Positions 46,340-55,228 of a stretch of DNA of 64,000 nt are shown one piece after another. The stretch comes from Acanthosepion esculentum (lineage: Eukaryota > Mollusca > Cephalopoda > Sepiida > Sepiidae). The DNA is taken from the NCBI GenBank assembly GCA_964036315.1, contig OZ038496.1, forward strand, positions 17,770,033 to 17,834,032, given 5' to 3'. The translations under genes and the position numbers were made by a program. Numbering within the stretch: position 1 is the first letter of the stretch; each line of letters opens with the position of its first letter. Below the pieces are notes generated by a model that saw only the letters and a program-made list of their open reading frames with translations, searched no databases and was not told where the DNA came from.

Positions 46340-46515
46340 TTAAATTCTAAACTTACTACAGCTCTGTTAGTGGGTGTTTGGTTTGTGTAACGGGAGCTTT
46401 TTGGGAAGGAGAAATGAGCTGAGTTTGAATTTGATACATTCATTTACGTGCAAATTTCCTTGGGAAAAATGTGAATCCATCTTCTCCCCCCAGCTAGGGG
46501 TTAAATAGTTGGATT
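46340..46515 (+). mobile_element. SINE copy lacking the 5S-like head
   Basis: The body of the 5S/tRNA SINE: GAGCTGAGTTTGAATTTGAT (box B region), ACATTCATTTACGTGCAAAT, and the tail CCCCCCAGCTAGGGGTTAAA. The 5S-like part is absent. Confidence 0.5.
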
Positions 46516-46945
46516 TGTATTTTGAAAAATTATTGTTATTTTAAAAAATATTGTCAATATTCACTCACAAAAAAAGACTCATTCTTACAATCCAAAATAT
46601 GCTTTGACTTTACATAACACATAAAAGCCATAAAGAAACGAACTCACTCAAACGTATCTGTTAACATTACAGCATGTCTCCACAGTGTCCATGTACTTTG
46701 TTGCTAATATAATATAGAAGAATATATATTGAGTTGTCAGATAAATTCATTCATTTCTTCCAAAGTTATTTGAATTAAAATGCAAAATATTTTTACTGTA
46801 GAATTTTATACTTTTCTGCAGCTCTCTTGTTCTCCAACTTTTGTTTATCATTTTAAATTATTGACCAATTTGTTAAAAGTCTTGATGAATAATAGGATTG
46901 AAATAATTGGTAAAAAAGGTAAAAATTTATCTGACAGCCCAACGA
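46516..46945. other. AT-rich non-coding stretch
   Basis: No supported feature. Confidence 0.35.
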
Positions 46946-46949
46946 GGGT

Positions 46950-47091
46950 CAGGCCCGTTGCCATACTGTTTTTCAGTCAGGGGCGGCAGCCTTTAAGTCA
47001 GCGGAGTCATGAGTAAGAATTTTCACACTAAAATTAGTTCATCTAATTTTCACTTGTGGTGGGGCAAATTATTTCCTTGGCAACGGGCCTG
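46950..47091. repeat. Short inverted repeat pair, possible MITE
   Basis: CAGGCCCGTTGCCA (46950-46963) and TGGCAACGGGCCTG (47078-47091) are exact reverse complements, 114 bases apart, and unusually GC-rich for the region. Confidence 0.5.
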
Positions 47092-47096
47092 GCAAT

Positions 47097-47385
47097 AGTT
47101 GCTCTGAAAGTAATGCCTCCTATTTTATCATATTGGCCAATGATGTCAGAAAGTGGACTTTGAAGGTGTGACAGTAGAGATTGAATATTCCCACCAGCAA
47201 CGTGTTGTTTTTTTTTTTTGCCTCATGGCAGATGGCCATCTGTCAGAATGCTGTCTAAAAAGAAAGTACATACAAAGCAGAAGTACTTCATTGTATTCCT
47301 CCATGTACAATAAATTTGTACCCATTGACATTCGTTGGTCCATGATGAATTTTTATGGAAACAAAACTGCGGATGTGACTATAGT
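47097..47385 (+). pseudogene. mariner-type transposase N-terminal fragment
   Basis: It begins TTGCTCTGAAAGTAATGCCT, which looks like a mariner terminal repeat, and a + frame reads DIRWSMMNFYGNKTADV near 47320-47370, resembling the helix-turn-helix part of some mariner transposases (IR...YG..T.DVSTV). The fragment is cut off by the poly-T start of the next LINE copy. Confidence 0.4.
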
Positions 47386-47935
47386 TTTTTTTATTTTTTT
47401 TTTTTTTAATCGTATCATCCCAAGCAAGGCCGGAGGCCACTATCACGCAAGGGGTTAAAGAAGGGTTGGAGGAAGAGCAGATAGGAGTGGTAAAGGAGAG
47501 GATGTGGTGAAAGAGAAAGACAGTGGGTCAATCAAGGCAAGGGGGTTACAGAAGATTTGGAGCAAGAGCAGATAGGAATGAAAAATGAAAGGATGTGGAG
47601 AAGGGAAGTGGATAGATCAAGGCAACTGGAGATGTCGATTGACGCTACACTTAAACCGTTGGAGATTGTATTTGTCATGGAAACAGTAATAGGGAAGGGA
47701 GTTCCATAGGCGAGATGTGCGAGACATGATGCTATTAGAGTAGAAGAGATGTCTACATCTAACAGTTTCCACGGTGTAGGGTGGGAGCGGGATGCCAGCC
47801 TCGTGGGGTGTTTAAATTCACGAGGCCTAGGGACACGCGAAAGCAGCTCCTCGGAGCAATTACTGTGGAAGTACTTGTAAAAAAGGCAGAGCAAGGCAAC
47901 ATTGCGTCTGTGAGAGAAGTTTGGTTTGGTTTGTT
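47386..47935 (-). mobile_element. 5'-truncated LINE copy with poly(A) tail, minus strand
   Basis: The poly-T at 47386-47408 is the minus strand poly(A) tail. The minus strand then reads toward higher coordinates as the LINE 3' end: CCTTGCTTGGGATGATACG, a tandem pair of GGGGTTA...GGATGTGG units (about 91 bp apart), and the ORF2 C-terminus with RRNVALLCLFYKYFHSNC, SEELLSRVPRPREFKH and a frameshift before the TSRLWNSLP-type segment. The copy stops near 47935, so it is a dead retrocopy. Confidence 0.75.
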
Positions 47936-48950
47936 TTGTTTTACGGCATATCAACAACAATGGGTTAAATCATGTCGACAAAATTTCCCTTTTTTTTTTC
48001 AAAAATGTATAGCTGGTAATATTTTCTTTTTTAAAAAAGTATAGTTTGGTTTGTTTTTTTTGTAGCATATTAACCTCAATGGGTTATTTAATGCTGACAA
48101 GATTTTTATTTCTGGTAATATTTTCTTTTTCACAAATATTTATTGCTGATACTAATTTTTTTTAAAAGTATTTCTGGTATTAAAATCTATTTTTACACTT
48201 TCATAGTGTTTTGAGTCAGGTTGTGGGGTCAATTTCAACAAGGACTGTTGGCAAGATAACTGGATGCCTTTCTCCCAAGCTAAGTCTGCATATGCAGATT
48301 ATCTGCAACCACTTTTTGTCTCATATTTCTGCTTTCTTATCTGGATTAAATATATTTAAATAGTACAGGTTGTTGTGTTTCGTTCTCTTCTAATGCTGTT
48401 GCAGAGTTCAGGTGAGCACACAAGAACTCAGTAGTAATCGTTCGTAAGCTTCAGGTTGTATCCTGGAATAATATCAGGAATATAATCACAGCAATTGTGA
48501 TCACATGAAAAATATTGTTTTGTCTCTTTTGCAAACTTGCACTATCCAACATTATTATTTTCTGTGTAATTACACAAACATAAGTCAATAGACACCATTA
48601 TTTGACTCGCATCAAACATTTAATAGACTCATTAATACTTATTCAAGTTAAATATGAAAGACAGATGCAGGCACCATTATTTGACTGTGATAGACTCATT
48701 GACAATTATTTCATTTAATATAAAAATGAAAGATAAATCAGAGTAATAAGTAGACAGCATTATTTTACTCAGGTTTATCAGGGAGACATCATGTGATCTA
48801 AAAGCCTGTATCTATGAACACAAAAAATATTTACATTTAGACAACCATTCAAATTCTTGTAATACACAAGAATAAAACTGGTGATAACTTTGATTTTACT
48901 AATGCCACCGTAATTAAAAAAGAACACAATTCTTTAAGGAGAAAGTATGT
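47936..48950. other. AT-rich non-coding stretch
   Basis: Short duplicated GTTTGGTTTG...GGTTA words at 47925-48095; no gene. Confidence 0.35.
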
Positions 48951-49224
48951 CGAGAACCTAATAATAATAATATTACCAACTGCAAACACATTACATTACC
49001 AACCTTTATTGAACCTGTTCTTAAAGAATCTAACGTATATTTATCTAAAACAAATGGTATGTACGTAAAACATTTCCAAATCAACATGTGAAAAACCAAC
49101 AAACATAATGTCTACTAGATATACACACAGCTAGAAATATACATTATCATATGATGCCCACATAGACAAACTACAATTTTTATACACTTACACATATATC
49201 TATATTTCTGAGATGAGGTATTAT

Positions 49225-49370
49225 GTACACTATTTACATTATTCGGACTATTGTCCTCAGTTCGGCATTCCAACCACCTGAAGAAGGCCGGAGCATATAA
49301 CGTCCGAAACGTTGTAATAAACATGGCGACACAGATGAGGACAATAGTCCGAATAATGTAAATAGTGTAC
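49225..49370 (+). mobile_element. Foldback copy of the Penelope-like/hammerhead-type repeat
   Basis: 49225-49259 and 49336-49370 are 35-bp arms that are perfect reverse complements (GTACACTATTTACATTATTC... and its complement). The 76-base loop holds CCAACCACCTGAAGAAGGCC and TCCGAAACGTTGTAAT, with CTGAAGA at 49278-49284 and GAAAC at 49306-49310. The right half matches 27611-27706 collinearly; the left arm is an inverted copy of the right terminus only. Confidence 0.65.
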
Positions 49371-49371
49371 T

Positions 49372-49375
<4 letters not shown>

Positions 49376-49404
<29 letters not shown>
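49376..49404. repeat. (TA)n microsatellite
   Basis: Short TA run directly after the foldback copy. Confidence 0.95.
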
Positions 49405-49406
<2 letters not shown>

Positions 49407-49743
49407 ATATTTATAGTTTTTCAGATAGGCTTGGAATTCATTAAATTCTTGAAACTTCAGATGGATGCAGTGTCACTCCTTGTTTTTTGAACATCACAAA
49501 TTATACTAATTTTAGTTTAAAAGAGTCAAATGCATGTGAAACATGATTGACCAATGAAAATCAAAGAAGACAAAAGTAAAAATATGATAAATACTTCCTT
49601 TTTTTCTCCATATCTCATTCTCTGATGAAGCCTTAATAAAAGTGAAACATGTTAGAATGATAACCTTTTCCTGTTTGTTCTTTATGTTACCATTCTGTTG
49701 GACACCGATCCATATTTGATCTATATTTGATCCCAACTCATCA

Positions 49744-49745
<2 letters not shown>

Positions 49746-49802
<57 letters not shown>
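49746..49802. repeat. (TA)n microsatellite
   Basis: Uninterrupted TA run of about 57 bases. Confidence 0.97.
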
Positions 49803-49805
<3 letters not shown>

Positions 49806-50235
49806 GATAATGATTATACTTATTTTAATAATATTAAAACAAAATCCTTTGGGTATCAGTCCTCTCCATGTATGTATTTGCTTACAGTATAACAAGTTTT
49901 ATCCAGACAAAAAAAAAATGGCTGCATATTTGGCTGATTAGATGCTTTTGTCAAAAGGAATAAATGATTTCAAAAGATCAATTATCTCATAAAATTGGAT
50001 GTTAATGGTCTTTAGTTATCAGCAAAAAGACTTTATGAAAAAGTCTACACTGTTTATCAGCTTATGACTTAATAATGCCTTCGTTTTTTCTTTATATGTT
50101 GAATACAGAATATAGAATTGAAATATCAACATCAAATGCTTTCATTTCTAAACTTTATACTTTTTTATTATTTATTATCAGTATTGAGAATAATCACAAA
50201 ATAATATTATTATTATTATAAATGATGACAAACAA
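49803..50235. other. AT-rich non-coding stretch
   Basis: No supported feature. Confidence 0.35.
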
Positions 50236-50237
50236 AT

Positions 50238-50790
50238 GATTTTTTTTATCATTTCTCTCCAAGCAAGGCAATAAAGCCTCTAAGATGTAACAGTGACTGA
50301 GTGCGAGAGAAAATGAAAAAAAAAAAAAACATTAAGGAGATAGAACAATAAAAGAACAACAATTAAGAAGACATAACAATTGACATTGTATTTAAATGTT
50401 CAAAGATCAAACTTGACTGGAAAGCAAGAAGCCAAAAGAGAGTTCCACAAGCAAGAAGTGTGATAGAAGAAACCGTTAGCATAGAACTTACAGTTTATCT
50501 AGCCATTTCCAATTTAAAATGATGAGTGATTGCTGCCAGTCTATTAATGCACTTAAATTCATAAAGTCTAGGTACCATAGACGTAAGTTCATCAGTACAA
50601 TTACCATGAAAATATTTGCAGACAAGGCTTAGGGAAGCTACATTATGGTGGTTGGAAAGTGACTGAAGCCAAGATGGCAGATCATAACCAATAAAATTGT
50701 AGATTCTTCTTTGAATCTCTAAATAAATAGCAGAAACACCAGACCAGATGTGGCAGCAATATGTAATGCATCAAAGAATAGTGAAGGGTC
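50238..50790 (-). pseudogene. LINE copy with the best-preserved ORF2 C-terminus
   Basis: It starts with poly-T (50238-50247) and the 3' end block CTCCAAGCAAGGCAATAAAG. On the minus strand, about 50760 to 50510, one frame reads EIQRRIYNFIGYDLPSWLQS, then HHNVASLSLVCKYFHGNC, TDELTSMVPRLYEFKCINR and onward to a stop: the thumb-to-C-terminal part of a non-LTR reverse transcriptase. After that the ACGTLFWLLAFQ segment follows in another frame. The catalytic core is absent. It clarifies what the shorter copies in the window derive from. Confidence 0.7.
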
Positions 50791-51051
50791 AACAGTTTTG
50801 GGGCCCTGAAGCTGGAACAGATATGGGTGCCTTACTCAACCAGCAACAATAGATACAAACGTTAACCTACCACAATGTAGGCTATGAAAAGATTCTGGTA
50901 AGATCAACGAGCCAATACAGGTTTTTGTTTGGGGATGCAAGAACTAAAGAAAATTTTGAAATTTGAACAAATTACAGGCAAATTTTTAGAGCATATGAAA
51001 TAGATATTAGAGCATATACTGAGGCCAACATCAGCTACATCAATCCATTAT

Positions 51052-51595
51052 GTTTCTTTTTTTTTTTTAAGCTTTTCACCCCAAGCAAGGCTGGAAGCCA
51101 CTAGCATGCAAGGGGTTACAGATTTGGAGCAAGAGCATATAGGAGTGTTAGAGGAAAGGATGTGGAGAAGGATAGTGGATAGATCAAGGCAAGGGGTTAC
51201 AGAAGAATTGGAGCGAGAGCAGATAGGAATGAAAGGGGAAAGGATGTGGAGAAGGGGAGGGGATAGTTATAGTTGATGTTACATTTAAATAGTTGGAGAT
51301 TATAGTTGTCAGGGAAACAGGAATAAGGAAGGGAGTTCTACAGGCGAGAGGTGTGAGATATGAGGCTATTGCAGTAGAAGAGACGTCTACATTTAACAGT
51401 TTCAACATTGAAAGGTTGGGAGCGGGATGTCAGCCTTGTAGGATGCTTGAATTCATGAAGCCTGGGAACAAGCGAAAGCAGCTCATCAGAGCAATTACCA
51501 TGAAAGTATTTGTAAAAAAGACAGAGCGAGGCGACAGTGCGTCTGTGAGAGAGCGACTACAGACGAGATGACAGATTAGGGCCAATTACGTTGTG
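51052..51595 (-). mobile_element. 5'-truncated LINE copy with two 3' tandem units
   Basis: Poly-T at 51057-51068, then TTCACCCCAAGCAAGGCTGG. The GGGGTTACAG...GGATGTGGAGAAGG unit appears twice, at 51112 and 51193 (81 bp apart), the second time followed by the unique part. The minus strand ORF2 C-terminus is recognisable (CRRLFYCN-, then PYSCFPDNYNLQLFKCN-like) but frameshifted. Confidence 0.75.
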
Positions 51596-51739
51596 TAAGT
51601 TCTATTACTAAAATGTCATACTTTTTCAGAATTTTTTGAACTCTTAAAAGAAATCAACATTTCCAAAAAAATCATCAGTTTTCTTTTGCAAGTTTTTACC
51701 ACTTTTGTCTTGAGATAATGACCACAGCTGCCCTTAACA

Positions 51740-51940
51740 AATTGTCTGTATCCTTTTCAGACATTCTGTATATTCATCTTCCAGACATCTGGCAAGGGAA
51801 AGTATTATGTGACACTGGTATGTTTGGGCAAATATTAGTCGCTATTATGCTGTGGGAATCAACACTTTGAATAGTAAATATTTACAGACTCCTGAAACAT
51901 TTATCCTGCAACAACTGGTGACCCCAACATGATAGACATG
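51740..51940 (+). mobile_element. LTR end and tRNA-Trp-type primer binding site
   Basis: TGGTGACCCCAACATGAT at 51916-51933 matches the complement of the 3' end of animal tRNA-Trp (TGGTGACCCCGACGTGAT) at 16 of 18 positions. It lies two bases after GCAACA, a normal LTR 3' terminus. CsRn1-type Ty3/gypsy elements are known to use tRNA-Trp. The LTR start is uncertain, and no gag or pol follows, so this is a relic of a 5' end. Confidence 0.55.
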
Positions 51941-52395
51941 TGTGTGTATATGTGTGTATAAAAGATTTTGAAAGGACAACTATAGAAGTGAATGTGCCTT
52001 GTCGGCAGCATTCCTATCTACATGCTACATCTAAAAGCCAGAGCTGAAAAGAGGGTGAGTGGGAACATAATTGAGTATTTTTATTCAAAGAGCTCAACTG
52101 AGCAACATTTTGGCAAAGTCAAGTAGAGTAACTCAAAAAAGTATCCAATAATATCAGCTCAAACTTCCCAGGCACTACCTCACCTTTTGGTGGGGGGATC
52201 ATTGCCCTGTGTCTGAAGGATCTCCAAGAAAAGAAGTGCTGGGGGAGCTTGAGCAGAAGTTGCAACATAGGCACACTGAAAAATAAACATATTTACATGT
52301 CTCAGTGGAGAGAATAAAACTGAGTAGATATCTTTTTTTCTTCTCTTTTAGTTCTGTAAGGGAGTTATAACACTGGTTAAATAATTGTAAACCTC
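51941..52395. other. Non-coding stretch after the LTR relic
   Basis: May be decayed retrotransposon leader; nothing coding was recognised. Confidence 0.3.
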
Positions 52396-52397
52396 CT

Positions 52398-52398
<1 letters not shown>

Positions 52399-52442
<44 letters not shown>
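52399..52442. repeat. (TA)n microsatellite
   Basis: Uninterrupted TA run of about 43 bases. Confidence 0.97.
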
Positions 52443-52445
<3 letters not shown>

Positions 52446-53555
52446 TACAAAAATACTCATAAAAATGTAAAACAGCAAGATGTGGAAACAACAAAATGAG
52501 TATTATTTATTAGATGGTTGTCACGTGGTGTTGGAAACATGAAAGACAATAATCTCTATCTCTAAAAGGCAGGATGTGTGTGTGTAATGAATGAACGGCC
52601 GCAATTTTCGACGGATTTACACTAAAATTTACATGCACATGCTCCAGGTTAGCAGGAAGGCCATGACTGACTTTGCATTTCATAACTCCCATTGATAGTG
52701 GAAATAATCGATTTTTTCATGCTTCTACGGTAGTTTTCATGTAGTTTGCGGCCATTTTCTACTAGTCAGAGTGGGAGCCTATAGCTGGCTGCCACGAATA
52801 GGCAGGAAGATTCTATTGGCCAGCATGAGAGCCAACAGCTGACTGACACAAATGTTAACTAGCATGCTAGCATGCAAAAAAATCGATAGATGCATTCGTC
52901 ACAAGTGGGAAAAATTTAAATCTGCATGGCACTTTACTCCAATTGGCTCATTTGCTTGCTTAAACTCAATGTTGATTCTGATTCCACAGAACTGGGTTGG
53001 GTGTGAAAAAGTATTTGTTGTTAACATTCTTTTTTCATTCGGTTTTTCCAGTTACGAGTCCGTTTTTAAAGCTGTTCATTTTGTGTTCATTTTGTTTAGT
53101 TTTTTTTTTCATAACAGATTTAATGTTTAGTATAGAGCTTAGAAAAAATTCGCAGTATGAGATAGGCAAGAAGTAAGGCATGTAGCAACATCAGCACGGC
53201 AAAGGGCACTCATTTAAAGGCAAGGAAGGGCAAAAATATTTCAAGTCAAGTGATAGCGATTCCTGTATGAGTACGATTTTTGAATCAAGCACAGGCAATG
53301 CTGGGCCATGCTGCTACTGAGTAAAATTGTAAATTTGAGGTCAAATGTAGATCAAGTACAGATTGGAATCTGTCAGATTAAAGAATAAGTAAAATGTATA
53401 CAGTCTTTCTTGTATGTTTTTTTTATAGATGTGTGTAATCACCGTCCAGATAATTTAGTTGGAAAATATAAGAAGTTTTCTGGGGTTTTCTTACCTTAAA
53501 TTTGTGCTAAGAGATAATTGTTACTCTTATGGCCTGAAAATTTTTGAGGGCGCAT
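52443..53555. other. Non-coding stretch
   Basis: Includes a GC-richer patch at 52590-52830 with a GTGGGAGCC / GAGAGCC near-repeat (52772 and 52827). No supported feature. Confidence 0.35.
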
Positions 53556-53559
53556 GTTG

Positions 53560-53835
53560 ACGTCCAGTCCATGTTGACTGTGAATATAACATGTGACTGT
53601 AAGTTCTATGCTAACAGTTGCCTCTATTGCCCTTATTGGTTGTGGCACTCTGTTTCAGCTTCTTGCTTCCCACTCAACTTTGATCTTCAAAAAGTTAAAT
53701 GCAATATCAATCATCATCATCTGTCTTTTTAATTCTTGTCCTCTCTCCTTAATAGCAATTTTTCCTCATATTCACTAACACTTAGTAATCTCTTGCATCC
53801 TAGTGGCTTTATGCTTGAGGTGAAATTATTGAAAA
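53560..53835 (+). mobile_element. LINE 3' end fragment, plus strand
   Basis: GTAAGTTCTATGCTAACAGT, GGCACTCTGTTTCAGCTTCT, TTGATCTTCAAAAAGTTAAA and TGCATCCTAGTGGCTTTATG match the other copies of the family. It ends in an A-rich tail at 53831-53841, as expected for a poly(A)-primed retrocopy. Confidence 0.7.
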
Positions 53836-54014
53836 AAAAAAATCCCGTCAAGAAAAATTGTCATTCCATAAATAGGTAATTCAAACCTTCCTCTATTAAT
53901 GCATCATCAGTAACCAAATTGGTAAATGTATGTTTCGGCTGTAGAAACCGATTCCATGATGCAAAAAGGGAATAACAGTTCAATTTGTGATGGAGGTACT
54001 ATCTGTCTCAATCT

Positions 54015-54690
54015 TTTTTTTTTTTTTTTAAGCATATCACCCCAAGTAAGGCGGGAGTGCCACTAGCACACAAGGGGTTACAGAGAGTGAAAGCAAGATT
54101 AAAGTGGGGTGTTTGAGGAAAGGATAAAGAGTATGACGGGATCAAGATCAGGGCATCAGAAGATATCAATTAACATTACATTTGAATATTTGAAGATTAT
54201 ATCTATCAGGGAAGCAAGTAAGAGGAAGGGAGTTTCACTGTCAGGAAATGTGAGATAAGAAGCTGTTGGATTAGAAGAGATGGCTACATTTAACCGTTTT
54301 AACAGTAAAAGGGTGGGACCGAGATGCTAACCTTGTAGCTTTTTTTAAATTCATGCAGTTTTGGTATCAGTGAAAGTAGCTTGTCACAGCAGATGCCATG
54401 AAAATACTTGTAGAAGAGACAGAGGGAAGTCACAGCACGTCTGTGAGGAAGTGACTGTAAATGAGATGTCAGATCAGAACCTCACTGTTTAAGAAGGTGG
54501 GACCGAGATGCTAACCTTGTAGCTTTTTTAAATTCATGCAGTTTTGGTATCAGTGAAAGTAGCTTGTCACAGCAGATGCCATGAAAATACTTGTAGAAGA
54601 GACAGAGGGAAGTCACAGCACGTCTGTGAGGAAGTGACTGTAAATGAGATGTCGGATCAGAACCTCACTGTTTAAGAAAGCTAAAAAAAA
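54015..54690 (-). mobile_element. LINE copy with an internal 184-bp tandem duplication
   Basis: Poly-T at 54016-54029, then CATATCACCCCAAGTAAGGC and GTGCCACTAGCACACAAGGG, the closest relative of the 93-bp satellite unit outside the array. Further in, 54312-54495 is repeated almost exactly at 54496-54678 (differences: one T in a T run and one A/G), a recent tandem duplication within the ORF2 C-terminal part. No intact frame. Confidence 0.75.
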
Positions 54691-55228
54691 ACAGGGATAG
54701 CAACTACACATGTTTTTGAAAGACATTTCAACCAATTTTGCTGCTGCAAAGAAAATGTATCCCAGTTTACCCTTTTAATATTTTTTTTAATAGATATTCA
54801 ATTCAGAAAGTTCACAATTTCAAACAGCATTCACTGCAAACGATTACTGGTTTCCGTTTCAAGTTTAATTAAATTTAATTAAGTGCCTCTTTTATTCTTT
54901 ATGTTTTAAAGCCTTGGCTAAGAATTAAATTAATGTTACTTTTGCGTGATAGCTGTTTTGGTTTAATGTTCATCCATAGACCTTTGGTTTTTTCATGGAA
55001 GAAGCCAAAAAAGTAAAGAAAAACTTTCTAAATGTGATTTACCATTTGGATATCTACAGAGAAATTGCATAAGTAAATAGACATAAGTATTTAACTCTGA
55101 ATAAACATTTCATCAAGCTATGGATCGGGAATCCAAGGTTAATATTTTGTCTGTGAACTCTGAGTCTGCTAACAGAATTTTTTTTAATAAGGTTGCAAGA
55201 ATAACGAAGAAAAACAACAAAGTATTTA
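54691..55228. other. AT-rich non-coding stretch
   Basis: No supported feature. Confidence 0.4.

Larger units (their letters stand above)
48960..49680 (+). repeat. Dispersed family copy 3, interrupted by a hairpin element
   Basis: A diverged copy of the 5107/5662 family: ATTACCAACTGCAAACACA, GAACCTGTTCTTAAAGAATC, TCTACTAGATATACACACA at the left, and ATTGACCAATGAAAATC with CTGATGAAGCCTTAATAAAA (CTGATGA at 49622-49628), then GAAAC (49644-49648), at the right. The 49225-49370 hairpin and a (TA)n tract sit in the middle. Confidence 0.6.
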
